Shown here in pieces: positions 34,617 through 43,772 of a stretch of DNA of 64,000 nt; the first letter of the stretch is position 1, and each line of letters starts with the position of its first letter. The DNA is taken from assembly GCF_900157305.1 (NCBI RefSeq), contig NZ_LS974202.1, positions 2,542,001 through 2,606,000 of the forward strand, read 5' to 3'. The DNA is from Mesotoga infera. GTDB lineage: Bacteria; Thermotogota; Thermotogae; Petrotogales; Kosmotogaceae. Below the pieces are notes generated by a model, which was given only the letters and a program-made list of their open reading frames with translations, was not told the DNA's origin and made no database searches. A program made the translations under genes and the position numbers.

Positions 34617-35283
34617 CCAGCCATCCTCTGGAGACCTTTATGAACTTTGTATCGAAGACCAGTGAGAACTTCTCCTCCATTTTATCCACCACTTCGGAAA
34701 AACACACAGGTGAGATCAAATCGTTTAGCGAGGAGACGGACAATCCCTTCAAACCACAGGGATTGATGAGTTCGAAGTGACTTTTATTCACTTCTATGTT
34801 GAAAGCCAGTCCGTGCGTGGTTATCCACCTTTTGACGGCGATGCCGACGGCCGCGATCTTTCTTTCGCCTACCCACACTCCCCTGTATTTGGGTTTCCTC
34901 AACGCTTCGATGCCATAATCCGACAGAACCTGAATCACGACCTCTTCGAGAGAAGAAACGTACCAGGGAAGATCCTTTCTCCACTTTCCCAGGTTGAATA
35001 CCGGATAAGCCACAAGCTGCCCCGGTCCATGATATGTGATGTTCCCTCCCCTGTCGGCACGGTGTAACTCTATGCCCAGCCGCGTGAGCTCATCGCTATC
35101 GACGAGAAGGTTTTCCACACCTCCGGACCTGCCGGTAGTGAAAACCGGTCTGTGTTCAAGCATGATTATCACACCATCTACTTCAGATGATTCAACTCTT
35201 TCCAGGGCTCTTTTTTGTAGAGACAGCCCCTCGCCGTAACCGGTTAAACCCTCGATTCTAATTTCCATGCAATTTCGATGCAT
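34597..35283 (-). CDS. lipB: Octanoyltransferase
   Basis: A 228-residue enzyme that moves octanoate from acyl carrier protein to lipoyl domains. Conserved parts are MLEHRPVFTTGR, RGGNITYHGPGQLVAYPV (substrate pocket), KYRGVWVGERKIAAVGI with the catalytic Lys, and THGLAFNIEV; the catalytic Cys is in NPCGLKG. The frame is open far upstream, but the ATG at 35283 has GGTGGAGG just before it and begins the conserved region. First gene of lipB-lipA, with its own promoter. Confidence 0.95.
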   Translation of the reverse strand: MHRNCMEIRIEGLTGYGEGLSLQKRALERVESSEVDGVIIMLEHRPVFTTGRSGGVENLLVDSDELTRLGIELHRADRGGNITYHGPGQLVAYPVFNLGKWRKDLPWYVSSLEEVVIQVLSDYGIEALRKPKYRGVWVGERKIAAVGIAVKRWITTHGLAFNIEVNKSHFELINPCGLKGLSVSSLNDLISPVCFSEVVDKMEEKFSLVFDTKFIKVSRGWLDGDANA

Positions 35284-35302
35284 AAGACCTCCACCTTTTG
35301 AA

Positions 35303-35333
35303 ATTGTAGCACCGTTCGGGGTTATTGTTTCAA
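35303..35333 (-). promoter_or_regulatory. Promoter of lipB-lipA
   Basis: On the minus strand TTGAAA (35333-35328) and TACAAT (35308-35303) are 19 bp apart, with TGC before the -10. The same extended TGCTACAAT box occurs at 25591-25599. Confidence 0.5.
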
Positions 35334-35669
35334 AGCGCTTCGGATATCGTGAATTCCAGAGATTTCTTCGATTGCTTGAAACTGCGAGAAATATTGTAAT
35401 ATCAGATAGTAAAACGATGACCTTTGTCTCCTCAAAACAAATATTATCGACTCTGAACACTCTTGAGAGGAGATCCTTTTCATGGACGAATATGTTTTCA
35501 TATTTACGTGTAATGTTTAAAGCTAGAAACCGATCGCAAATTGAACAGTTCTGTACACTCTTTACATAAAAATAGATGAAAACTCCAACCAGTCGCAACC
35601 TGCGATCGTCAGGACTTGCGATTGCAGCACAGGTTTTAGGTTTTACTTGCAGTCTAAAAGGAGGTATCG
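35334..35669. other. Divergent intergenic region lipB / decarboxylase-like gene
   Basis: AT-rich, no supported gene. It contains a 12-codon ORF with GAGAGGAG before its ATG (35482-35520) and, near 35595-35630, two TGCGAT motifs (TGCGATCGTC, TGCGATTGCA). No known riboswitch pattern is seen. Confidence 0.4.
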
Positions 35670-36476
35670 ATGTCAAGTAGAGGGAAATTCAAACTGAAGG
35701 ACGATTACGTTTACAAAATGCCGGTCCATTTCGGTGGAGATCCTTTCTACCCGGTGAGAACCATTTACCGAGACATGACGGGTATCAGTATTCAATTCGA
35801 AACGGATCAAGAAGCCTTGCTGGAAATCATCCCGCATGATTTCGAGCTTCTGGAACCAGTGGTCAACGTTCAGTATTCGAATTGTCGCGATGTAGATTGG
35901 ATGGCTGGCGGCGAGTACAGATTGATACAGGTCGGTTCACCTGTGAGATATATGGGCAATTCCGAGGGCCTGGAAGGCCAATATGTCTTTGTAATCTGGG
36001 AAAACAAAACCTGTCCGATAATCGGTGGACGGGAAGAGGATGGAATGCCCAAGGTCTTCGCAGATATCTGCTGTGAGCGGCACCTAGAAGATCATTGGTT
36101 CACGGCCGCCAGTTACGAAAGCTACACCTTTTTGAAGCTCGATTTCGTTAAGACCGGCGAACTCGATGATGAAGCTGTAAAAGAGGCAAACAAGAACCCA
36201 AAGATCAATTTCTTCGGCTGGCGTTACATACCCAATCTCGGCAAAGCCGGGGCGAGTCTGAGCCATGTCACTTTATACCCGCAAGAGGCCTACTTTAGCA
36301 AAATATGGACTGGTAATGGCTATTTGGAGTGGACAAAGCTGAATTACGAGAAACATCCCCTTCAATTCAGAATAATTTCCGCTCTGGCCGAATTGCCTGT
36401 CGTCAGATACACCGAAGCGAAAATGTCCAAAAACTCTGCCAGATTGAACGTTGGCGATTCTAGAATTCTACCCTGA
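35670..36476 (+). CDS. Acetoacetate decarboxylase-family protein
   Basis: A 268-residue member of the ADC fold. Family landmarks include an N-terminal PFYPVRTIYRDM region, YVFVIWENKTCPIIGGREEDG, then MPKVFADI. In the clostridial enzyme the active site has two adjacent lysines after a proline (PKK); here the aligned residues are PKV, so the Schiff-base Lys is kept and the neighbour that lowers its pKa is lost. The reaction may therefore differ from acetoacetate decarboxylation. Strong AAAGGAGG site before the ATG. Followed by an SDR gene with 14 bp between. Confidence 0.75.
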   Translation: MSSRGKFKLKDDYVYKMPVHFGGDPFYPVRTIYRDMTGISIQFETDQEALLEIIPHDFELLEPVVNVQYSNCRDVDWMAGGEYRLIQVGSPVRYMGNSEGLEGQYVFVIWENKTCPIIGGREEDGMPKVFADICCERHLEDHWFTAASYESYTFLKLDFVKTGELDDEAVKEANKNPKINFFGWRYIPNLGKAGASLSHVTLYPQEAYFSKIWTGNGYLEWTKLNYEKHPLQFRIISALAELPVVRYTEAKMSKNSARLNVGDSRILP

Positions 36477-36490
36477 AAGGAGGGAGATTG

Positions 36491-37297
36491 ATGAGCGAAT
36501 ACTTCGAAAACAAAGTTGCGGTTGTAACCGGCGCAGCCTCGGGTATCGGCCTGGGCCTGACGGAGCATCTTCTCTCCAGAGGCGCCATGGCCGTGTTTAT
36601 GAGCGACATCAAGATGGAGAACCTCGATAAGGAAGCCAAAAGACTGGAGTCGAACTTCCCCGGAAAGGTCTTTCCGGTGCTTTCCGATGTGACGAAGTTG
36701 GAACAAATCGAAGCGTGCATAAACAAGGCCAGGGATTTCGACGGCCATCTCGACTTCCTTTTCAACAACGCTGGTATCGGTATGACTCTGCCCACCGAGC
36801 AGGTCAACTTCGATATCTGGAAATATGTCATCGATATCAATCTGATGGGTGTTATCTACGGCACTTACACGGCTATTCCGATCATGAGAAAACAGGGTTC
36901 GGGCCATATAGTAAACACCGCTTCTATCGCAGGTCTGGTTCCCGTGCCATACCAGGCATTGTACGCCGCTACCAAGAGCGCCGTGAAGGTGATGAGTGAA
37001 TCGCTGCAGTACGAACTCGAAACGGAGGGCCTTCAGTTCAGCGTGGTCTGTCCCGGCAACGTCCGTACGGCTATATTTGGCAACCTTACACCTCCACCCG
37101 ATTCGATAAGCGTCGATGAGGCTGTTCAATACATTCTCGACGAGATGGAGAAAAAGTCTCTTTTGATAGTACTGCCCCAGGCAGCTAGAGATATCGACAT
37201 TGCCTACAGAACAAACAGGGAAAAATTCGATGAATTCGCCCGCCAGCTGGGCGCCGAAAGACGTGAAAACTACCGAACGAAGGGAACCTATTATTGA
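36491..37297 (+). CDS. Short-chain dehydrogenase/reductase
   Basis: A 268-residue NAD(P)-dependent oxidoreductase. The cofactor loop is TGAASGIGLG (about 13-22), then FNNAGIG, the catalytic Ser in NTASIAG and the YAATK pair (Tyr, Lys). A C-terminal extension of about 60 charged residues is present. ATG at 36491 with AAAGGAGGGAG upstream; a TTG one codon earlier is possible. It sits between the decarboxylase-like gene and a membrane protein gene that begins one base after its stop, so the three act together. Confidence 0.9.
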   Translation: MSEYFENKVAVVTGAASGIGLGLTEHLLSRGAMAVFMSDIKMENLDKEAKRLESNFPGKVFPVLSDVTKLEQIEACINKARDFDGHLDFLFNNAGIGMTLPTEQVNFDIWKYVIDINLMGVIYGTYTAIPIMRKQGSGHIVNTASIAGLVPVPYQALYAATKSAVKVMSESLQYELETEGLQFSVVCPGNVRTAIFGNLTPPPDSISVDEAVQYILDEMEKKSLLIVLPQAARDIDIAYRTNREKFDEFARQLGAERRENYRTKGTYY

Positions 37298-37298
37298 T

Positions 37299-38501
37299 AT
37301 GAGCAAATCCCTGTTGTTTAACAAGGCCGATCTCCAGCTGGAGGTAGTTATCCTGATAATCGCGGGATTGATCGTGTCGATAACGGGCATTTTGCTTTTT
37401 CCCGTTGCCACAGGATCACTTCCTTATTACGAAAACGGCCTGTACGGTTTGCTTCTGGTGATGTTTGCACTCCAGATAGTTTCGCTGGGGAAGACTCCCT
37501 TCGGCGATATGAAGCGCACATGGCTGCTTATTGCCGCCGGTGTCATCGTCGCCGCCGTGGGAATAGTGACCTGTTTCGTTCCAGATATCTTCAACGAAAC
37601 ACCACGACTGCTCCTCATGCTTTTTTTCGGCCCGGGAGGTTTTTTACTGTTCATGCAAATGATCCTTTCCAGGGACAGACTGATGAACTGGTTGAAATAC
37701 GGTGGGATCTTTCGTCATTTAATTGCCGGTTGCTCACTGGTCTATCTTCTGTCGATGGTAATAGCTTTGCTTCTGTTGAACCGGAACTTGCTCACAACTC
37801 AGGTAACCGCGGCGGTCGTGCTGACCTACGGAGTGTCCATAATCTATCTGGCCCTCGTTCTGCGCAAAATCTATCTGGCTTACCCCCAGGCCGAGAAAAG
37901 AGGCGGGGAAAGCGTCGATCTTCCTATGGACAGGGCGATTATTTTGCTTATCGGCGTTTTCATGGTACTGCTGGGTCTGTTACTCATTCCCGTAAACCTC
38001 CGTATGTTGCCCTTTTCAGGAAGCGCCCAGCTTGGATTGCTTATGGTCTTCTTTTCGGTTCAGATGCTGGCCTCCGGTAGCACGCCGATAGGTCCCTTCC
38101 CCCGCACCTGGCTCATGGTTCTCTTCGGACTCCTGTTCGCATCATTGGGAACCGTCTCGTGCGTGATCCCCGAAATCCTCGTTTTCCCTTTGACAGTCCT
38201 TATAGGTATTCTAAACATCCTTGGAGGGCTGCTCAACCTGGGAAAGTTTGTTTTTCAGAGCCTGAAAGGCAGAGGAAAGCCTCGGGCTTCGCTACCTCCG
38301 ATCGTACACAGACTTGTGCTAACACAGCTTGTTCTGAGCCTTCTTTCGATAGTGTTCGGGACTTCGATGTTGATTTCATCTCTCCTTCCAGGCCTCGTTA
38401 TAGGAATAGTATTGACGGCCAACGGAGTGGTGCTTCTGTATCTGCTGTACATTCTCTCGGTCATCGACAGGATGAGCAAAACTATGGAAAACACCAGATA
38501 G
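37299..38501 (+). CDS. Membrane protein with internal duplication
   Basis: A 400-residue integral membrane protein with about 12 hydrophobic segments. It contains two similar halves: the first has LLFPVATGSLPYYENGLYGL, then KTPFGDMKRTWLL and VTCFVPDIF; the second has LLIPVNLRMLPFSGSAQLGL, then STPIGPFPRTWLM and VSCVIPEIL. The family is not recognised. ATG at 37299 follows the SDR stop by one base, so translation is coupled. A strong terminator follows. Confidence 0.75.
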   Translation: MSKSLLFNKADLQLEVVILIIAGLIVSITGILLFPVATGSLPYYENGLYGLLLVMFALQIVSLGKTPFGDMKRTWLLIAAGVIVAAVGIVTCFVPDIFNETPRLLLMLFFGPGGFLLFMQMILSRDRLMNWLKYGGIFRHLIAGCSLVYLLSMVIALLLLNRNLLTTQVTAAVVLTYGVSIIYLALVLRKIYLAYPQAEKRGGESVDLPMDRAIILLIGVFMVLLGLLLIPVNLRMLPFSGSAQLGLLMVFFSVQMLASGSTPIGPFPRTWLMVLFGLLFASLGTVSCVIPEILVFPLTVLIGILNILGGLLNLGKFVFQSLKGRGKPRASLPPIVHRLVLTQLVLSLLSIVFGTSMLISSLLPGLVIGIVLTANGVVLLYLLYILSVIDRMSKTMENTR

Positions 38502-38544
38502 CTTCATTTCCAGTCGAACCACCGTATTGTATATATTTAACCGT

Positions 38545-38581
38545 AAAAAAGCATACCGCCTTAGCGGTATGCTTTTTTTTG
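38545..38581. terminator. Bidirectional intrinsic terminator
   Basis: AAAAAAGCATACCGC, loop CTTA, GCGGTATGCTTTTTTTT. A T-run follows the stem on both strands, so it serves the cassette on the left and the convergent lipoprotein gene on the right. Confidence 0.9.
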
Positions 38582-38590
38582 TGTTCCATA

Positions 38591-39850
38591 TTATCTGGTT
38601 GATGAATCGGCCGAGCCGGAGAACTCCTCGAACCACGCTTCCTCGGACGTCGTGTAGCCCGGCTGCAGTGCAGTGATAACCACGTTGTCAATGTCGGCCC
38701 AGTCGCAAACCTCGTTCGAAAAAGTCAAGAATGATAGATTGGTCACACTGAAGGTGCCGGTGATATTCTCCGTCCTTCTCAAAACATCGTTGACATAGAC
38801 CCGGAAGTAATTCTGACCGGCGTTAAGGTCGAAATAGATATAAATGTCGTACCAGGTGTTCGCCGTCACATTCATGATCTTGGTAAATAGACCTGTGCTT
38901 TCGTTCCAGGAATACAGGCCGTAACCGCTTCCCATATCGCCCAAAAGTATGTATGGAAGCCAGCTTACGTTGTCTCTAAACCCGATACTGCCATTGGCGG
39001 CGGCCCTGAGATAGAACTGGACAGAGCCCTTCTTCAAAGCCGAAATATCTCGTGATATCTTCGAATTGCCTGCACTATTAGGGTCTACGAACGTGAGTCC
39101 TTTCGAGTTGCCGTAGCCGAAACTGGCGGAAATATACGAGTATCCCGGATCGACTTTTGAGTATGTAGCCCAGGGAAGAGTCGCAGCGCTCAAATTTCCC
39201 AGCGGACGCGATTCGAAGTTGTCGTTGACTATCGTGTAGGGCTTTGTAGTAAAAGCCCATACGGGGCCGGTCGTGGTGTTGACGCCGTCCTTGGCCACTA
39301 TCTTCCAGTAGTAAGTTGTGTTACTCAGTAACCCGGTCTTGTTGTAAGTGGTCGAAGTCAGGTTTGAAGCAAAGAGCGGCGGGTTTGAAATAATTCCGAA
39401 ATAAAGATCGTACGTTACCGCATCGCCGTCGGGATCTCCGCCGGTCCACGAAAGCGTGAGGTTGGGATAATTCTGGTTGGTTGCGTTGTTCGCCGGCGAT
39501 GGATTGGATGGAGTGTTTGGTGCCCCTTTGACAGTGATCGTGAAACTCGTGCTTACCTGCCCTTTTCCGTCAGAGGCGCTTATGGTAATTGTGACCACAC
39601 CTATCGGCGCACTGACCGTCCAGCTGTAAGTACTTCCCGATATCGTTCCCGGTCCGCTTAATAAAGTGAAGACAAGTGGATCGCCGTCGGGATCGGAACA
39701 GTAAGTCAAAAGATTTATGTTTACCACCTGCCCGATATTTCTAACTATGTTGGGGATCAAAGTCCATACCGGCAGTTTGTTCAGAAAGGGGCATCCAGTA
39801 AGCATTATCAAAAGCGGAATTACCAGTAGAACCAGATATCTTCTCTTCAT
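38591..39850 (-). CDS. Surface lipoprotein with Ig-like and fibronectin type III domains
   Basis: A 419-residue lipoprotein: signal with lipobox LTGC (Cys19), then an Ig-like domain (about 25-105, YCSDPDGDPLVFTLLSGPG), a fibronectin type III domain (about 108-205, NPSPANNATNQNYPNLTLSW) and a C-terminal jelly-roll-like region (about 210-400) ending in an aspartate loop WADIDNVVITAL, typical of carbohydrate-binding lectin-like modules. No catalytic site is seen. A surface binding or adhesion role is inferred. ATG start with AGGAGGTG. Confidence 0.8.
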   Translation of the reverse strand: MKRRYLVLLVIPLLIMLTGCPFLNKLPVWTLIPNIVRNIGQVVNINLLTYCSDPDGDPLVFTLLSGPGTISGSTYSWTVSAPIGVVTITISASDGKGQVSTSFTITVKGAPNTPSNPSPANNATNQNYPNLTLSWTGGDPDGDAVTYDLYFGIISNPPLFASNLTSTTYNKTGLLSNTTYYWKIVAKDGVNTTTGPVWAFTTKPYTIVNDNFESRPLGNLSAATLPWATYSKVDPGYSYISASFGYGNSKGLTFVDPNSAGNSKISRDISALKKGSVQFYLRAAANGSIGFRDNVSWLPYILLGDMGSGYGLYSWNESTGLFTKIMNVTANTWYDIYIYFDLNAGQNYFRVYVNDVLRRTENITGTFSVTNLSFLTFSNEVCDWADIDNVVITALQPGYTTSEEAWFEEFSGSADSSTR

Positions 39851-40073
39851 ACCAACACCTCCTCTCGAATGTGTTAAGCGAGTAATTCCAATATTCTCTC
39901 CTTGTGTCTTCCTTTTATATGATAGATTCTAAACCCAAACTATCAATACTGACGTTCTTTTTTAGAGTGTTCATTCCACCCGACCAAAAACTATTCGGAC
40001 CCGGCGCTTATGAAATCTGAGAAGGATAAAATATGAAAAGATAATGATTCGCAGGGTCGATCATCTAAACGGG
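39851..40073. other. Intergenic region, 223 bp
   Basis: Contains the ribosome binding site and presumably the promoter of the lipoprotein gene to its left. I see nothing else. Confidence 0.3.
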
Positions 40074-40883
40074 CTACCAGTCCACAATGGCCTCAAAGAG
40101 ATCTGTGTTGCCGGGTACGATTCCCATCAAAGTCCCGTGGAAGGCGTAAGCGCTCGAAATGGCGACGACCTTGCCCCCGTTGACACTGGACGCCGCGACG
40201 ATAGGTATCGGATCGGAAACCTGTGGAATCGGAGCCTGTCCTTCAAGCGATGAAACATACGTCAGGAAAACGGCAGAGTCCTCTGCATAGACAACAGCGG
40301 TGGCATTTCCTCCCACTGTGAGCTTCGTAGTGAAGGTCATCGCGATTTTGCTCGATAAAGATGAAGCAATAGGATGGGTACCAAAGTTATCGGACGCTAT
40401 CACTAACTTGTTGCCGCCGATGTTGTTTACAGTATCCGTTACCAGCCCCCACACGAAGCCTATACAGGTGTTCAGCCCGTCTGAAAGGGCATCGAGGAAG
40501 AAAGTGCTTGCCGGCGGTACTTCGACGAGCATATCGATTATTATTTTGCCTTTCTAGCTTAGCTGACTATTGAGAGCGGCTATCTCGGTAGGTGTGTAGG
40601 CCTGGAGGGGTATCGACAGAATCACAATTGCGTAGTTCTGAGGAGTGAATCCTACTTCAGATGCGTACGCCACTTCGTAGCCCTTCGAATAGAGGATAGT
40701 CACTATGCCTTCGAATTAACCGGCAAGCTCGTTTGTAGCATATTCTTCGATTGAACTGATGGAAATATTGTTGTGGACGTCGTCTATCAGCACTATTTTC
40801 GGAAGCGGTTTATCTCTGGGAAAGCAGCCTGAGATTGTCAACAGCATTACTGTACATACTACAACTACCAGTAATCGTTTCAT
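40074..40883 (-). pseudogene. Lipoprotein broken by two in-frame stop codons
   Basis: ATG 40883 with GGAGGTG upstream starts a lipoprotein (MKRLLVVVVC, lipobox ISGC). The frame is interrupted by TAA at 40718-40716 and TAG at 40556-40554 but continues without any shift to 40074 (KIVLIDDVHNN before the first stop; EGIVTILYSKGYEVAYASEV, then YAIVILSIP between the stops; KGKIIIDMLVE after). The pattern resembles a DUF4350/GATase-like fold. Length would be 269 codons. The intact frame and composition argue for recent inactivation. Confidence 0.65.
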
Positions 40884-40907
40884 TTTTTCACCTCCTATCG
40901 AGATCAT

Positions 40908-41217
40908 AGCAGGAGAAGGGAAGAGAGATTAAATACGGATCGAAGTATAGAAAATTAAGCCGGTCAAACAACAACTTGTTTGTAGGCGAAAGAATTGCAA
41001 AATTCGCACGGAAAATAGTCTAAACGACAAGTAATGTTTATTTTGGAAGATGATTAGATATATACCCGGATTTCATTATCTAATAGACACAACATAGAAT
41101 TAAAATGCATGATCAGAAACACAACGAAGCCACTTAGTACAGAACCTAACTCTCACTGCTTGAATACTAATGAAGAGCTTTCGCAGGTCCTTTGCATCGA
41201 GTATAGCCGAGAGAAGA
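40908..41217. other. Intergenic region, about 310 bp
   Basis: AT-rich and without a supported gene. It holds the upstream region of the broken lipoprotein gene. A short ORF on the minus strand (41100-41360) overlaps the next gene and lacks a ribosome binding site. Confidence 0.3.
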
Positions 41218-41592
41218 TCAAAACCGCTCTTTGATGTAATGAACTGTCGCGGGGCAGCCTTCGCATCTAGTTCTGTAAAGAGGACACTCTGGGCAGTAGC
41301 TCTTGCAGGGCGATATTTCGAGCGTCGGTGATGTCTCGCCCCGGGAGAATTCGCTCTCACCGGTTAGTTTTTCAGGAAACAGGAGCTCGATTGATTCCAG
41401 TCCTACCGTGCCGGCCGGGTCTTTTTCCGCCGCTTCCAGCCACCAGAGGTGATTTTCTGGCAATCTGAAATGGGACCACACATATCCTCCACAGGTAGAG
41501 CAGGTTACAGTGTAAGGGCAGCTCCGGAAGACCTCCGCGATGTTGACCGACTCTCCGCCCTTTCCATACAAAATCACATCGATGTTTCCCAT
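41218..41592 (-). CDS. Cysteine-rich small protein of unknown function
   Basis: A 124-residue soluble protein with ten cysteines in two groups: CPYTVTCSTCGGYVW near residue 25 and CKSYCPECPLYRTRCEGCPA near residue 98. The second group resembles the zinc or iron-sulfur pattern of DUF3795-like proteins. No membrane or signal segment. ATG start with a good GGAGGT site. Function unknown; metal binding is inferred. Confidence 0.65.
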   Translation of the reverse strand: MGNIDVILYGKGGESVNIAEVFRSCPYTVTCSTCGGYVWSHFRLPENHLWWLEAAEKDPAGTVGLESIELLFPEKLTGESEFSRGETSPTLEISPCKSYCPECPLYRTRCEGCPATVHYIKERF

Positions 41593-41647
41593 TTAATTAC
41601 CTCCAGAGATATATATTTTTGTATAGAGCTATTATCGCATCTTTCAA

Positions 41648-41676
41648 CCAAAAAATAACGGCGGGAAAACCCGCCG
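41648..41676 (-). terminator. Terminator of the DUF2202 gene
   Basis: On the minus strand CGGCGGG-TTTT-CCCGCCG is followed by TTATTTTTTGG. Confidence 0.8.
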
Positions 41677-41699
41677 CCAGGTAGTCAGTTATCTGATAC

Positions 41700-42260
41700 T
41701 TATTTCGAGAGAATCTCCATGGCCCTTTCAAAATCCAGCACCGACCAGCTGTAATCGCCGCCGAGTTTTTCGAGCTGTCTGTAGAAGGCCCTTAGGTGAT
41801 TCTCCGAGCCCGCGAGAAGGTTTCTGTATACTCTTTCGGTTCTCGCGTCGAGTTTGCCTTCGAGAAGTTCTTCAAGATCCTTTATATCTGTCTCTTCTAC
41901 CAGCAGGCCGACTTTCACGGCCCCCAGGAGAGATTCGCTTCCCATCTCGACGAGATAGTCGTACAGAGCCTGCAACTCCTCGTTTTTGAAAACGCCGATT
42001 TCGTTTTCGCCTGCCGGATCTTCGTAACCGAACCCTTCGATCAGCGAGAGAACTGCGCCGGTGTGCCTGGCTTCGGCCTGGGCTATGTTCTTAAATACTT
42101 TAAGTCCCCATATTTCATACAGAACGTTATATACATCTTGCGCCAGTTTTTCTTCTTCTCTCATATATGCTATCCCAGCTTCTTCACTCATAGTGGAACT
42201 CGCAGTCGCTGTTGCTATAAATACAATCAGTACCAGAAATACGTTCATTGCTCTTTTCAT
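41700..42260 (-). CDS. Exported ferritin-like DUF2202 protein
   Basis: A 186-residue protein with a signal peptide (residues 1-20). The DUF2202 pattern is clear: GIAYMREEEKLAQDVYNVLYE, QAEARHTGAVLSLIE, then a later Glu and His in LAGSENHLRAFYRQLEKLGG. These Glu/His residues form the di-metal site of a four-helix ferritin-like bundle. Role in the family is unclear; metal or oxygen handling in the periplasm is likely. ATG with AAGGAGGGGG. A single gene with its own terminator. Confidence 0.9.
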   Translation of the reverse strand: MKRAMNVFLVLIVFIATATASSTMSEEAGIAYMREEEKLAQDVYNVLYEIWGLKVFKNIAQAEARHTGAVLSLIEGFGYEDPAGENEIGVFKNEELQALYDYLVEMGSESLLGAVKVGLLVEETDIKDLEELLEGKLDARTERVYRNLLAGSENHLRAFYRQLEKLGGDYSWSVLDFERAMEILSK

Positions 42261-42339
42261 TTTTGCCCCCTCCTTTGTATGCTTTCATACAGATGTTAGT
42301 CCCTCAATCTTAGAGGTTGCTGAGAAGAGCCTTAAAATT

Positions 42340-42373
42340 TCATGAGAAAGACCGGCCATGCTGGGCCGGTCTT
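42340..42373 (-). terminator. Terminator of the leftward mannoside operon
   Basis: On the minus strand AAGACCGGCC and GGCCGGTCTT form a 10-bp stem, followed by TCTCAT with few Ts. Confidence 0.6.
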
Positions 42374-42389
42374 CGCGAGTATGTAGAGT

Positions 42390-43772
42390 TTACAGGTCCT
42401 TAGATATTTTGAACCCGTAGAAAGCCAGAGCCGGTAGATGACTCATCGCATCGATGATCGAAAGATAGCCGGGATTGGCGCCGTACTGGTTGTGGACTAC
42501 CCCATGAACACCGGGCTCTCTTGAAAGACGGAGGAGTATCATATTGTCCTCGATCGAATAGTCTTCTATTTCGATCTCTCCAGATTCGTCGAAAATGGAG
42601 AGTGGAAGGTCTCCGGGTTTTAGGTCGAAGGCGTACAGTCTGGAACTGACGTTGTCGAAGATAAGACGAAGTTCTCTCCCTCCAGTCGCCAGGGCAGCGG
42701 CTATATCTGGCGCGTCGGCCTGGAGATCTCTTGAGAACAGGTGTTTGAGAACGCTTTTGGCGAGTCGCTCCCCGAGCATCACGTTGCCGTAAGAGCTGTT
42801 GTGGATATTGTCCGAAAGTGGCAGATCTATCGCCGGTACTACGAAGATTCCCGGAAGTTCCTTTGCTGCACATCTCTGGGCCTCCCTTACTCTCGACCAG
42901 CCTTCGTCGCCCATTCCCCAGGGTCCGGGATCGGCCACGAAACGGTTGAGCTGCACAGTGAAGAAGGGCAGGTTCGGAGTTGCTAGGTCCCGCCTGAGAG
43001 ATTTAACGAAATTGGCGAATCTTTCGCCATAAGTTTGACTTAGAGTAATTGTGGTATCGGAGCAACCCTGATACCAGAGCACACCCCTGAGTCTTCCGCA
43101 GCTTTTAACGATTTCCAGAAGGTTTCCGTATAGTTCTCCGCTCTCAGCCGGGTTCCATTGACCGAGACTCGAGCCTCCCAGCGAGGCCTGGATCAGGCCA
43201 ATTGGACTGTTCAACTCTCTTTTCAGGTATTTGGCAAAGCTCAGATAAGGCGAATGGCCGGGGTTGATCATCTCCGCGTTGATCGGATGGATCGATCCGG
43301 TAGAGTCGTTTAGAGGATGAGTTGCCAGGTCCCACTTCCCGTTGTTTCTAAGCACATGGACTCCGAGCTCGGGCGGATCGAAAATCGGGTCCTTACCGTA
43401 ACCGGCCGAGTTGCTTTGACCTGTTATGACGAAGAGTTCGCCCACGCCGATATGGTGTACCATGTCTCCCCTGAAGGCATATTCTATGCCAAGACCGTCG
43501 GGTTTCAAAGAGGTCTCTATCCTGTAGAGTCCACCGACAGGAAGCTCGAGCGATATCTCCCATCTTTGGCCCTCATGTATCGTGGCCGGAAGCCATGGCA
43601 GCACGGTATCGGAGCTTTCCTCGCGCACCACCCTGACGAAGACTATCTGTCTATCCGGTATCTCGCCGGAGGGGAGATACCTTCCCGCGAGCCCGACCTT
43701 CGCACTCCCGTTTTCCTGCTGGATTATCTGCCAGTCACAAGGACCGCTGTCGATATAACAACCCGGTTTCAT
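42390..43772 (-). CDS. SGNH-type esterase (sialate O-acetylesterase-like)
   Basis: A 460-residue protein. The SGNH block I is FVITGQSNSAGYG (catalytic Ser, about residue 117). ASLGGSSLGQW gives the oxyanion Gly, GVLWYQGCSD the Asn-like block, and DNIHNSSYGNVMLGERLA the catalytic Asp/His. There is an N-terminal beta domain of about 100 residues and no signal peptide, so it acts in the cytoplasm. Position as last gene of the leftward mannoside operon suggests that it removes acetyl groups from imported glycosides. ATG 43772 with GAGAGGGGGG upstream, overlapping the ROK gene by 4 bp. Confidence 0.82.
   Translation of the reverse strand: MKPGCYIDSGPCDWQIIQQENGSAKVGLAGRYLPSGEIPDRQIVFVRVVREESSDTVLPWLPATIHEGQRWEISLELPVGGLYRIETSLKPDGLGIEYAFRGDMVHHIGVGELFVITGQSNSAGYGKDPIFDPPELGVHVLRNNGKWDLATHPLNDSTGSIHPINAEMINPGHSPYLSFAKYLKRELNSPIGLIQASLGGSSLGQWNPAESGELYGNLLEIVKSCGRLRGVLWYQGCSDTTITLSQTYGERFANFVKSLRRDLATPNLPFFTVQLNRFVADPGPWGMGDEGWSRVREAQRCAAKELPGIFVVPAIDLPLSDNIHNSSYGNVMLGERLAKSVLKHLFSRDLQADAPDIAAALATGGRELRLIFDNVSSRLYAFDLKPGDLPLSIFDESGEIEIEDYSIEDNMILLRLSREPGVHGVVHNQYGANPGYLSIIDAMSHLPALAFYGFKISKDL

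Noticed and set aside
35482-35520. 12-codon ORF with GAGAGGAG upstream in the lipB/decarboxylase gap
   Set aside because: Too short to support alone; no terminator or anti-terminator structure accompanies it, unlike the rsgA leader.
35284-35676. N-terminal extension of lipB by 131 codons
   Set aside because: The conserved octanoyltransferase region starts at 35283, where a strong ribosome binding site is found, and a promoter lies inside the extension.
40554-40718. Programmed stop-codon recoding in the broken lipoprotein gene
   Set aside because: The stops are TAA and TAG, so selenocysteine is excluded, and there is no sign of pyrrolysine use in the window; a pseudogene is simpler.
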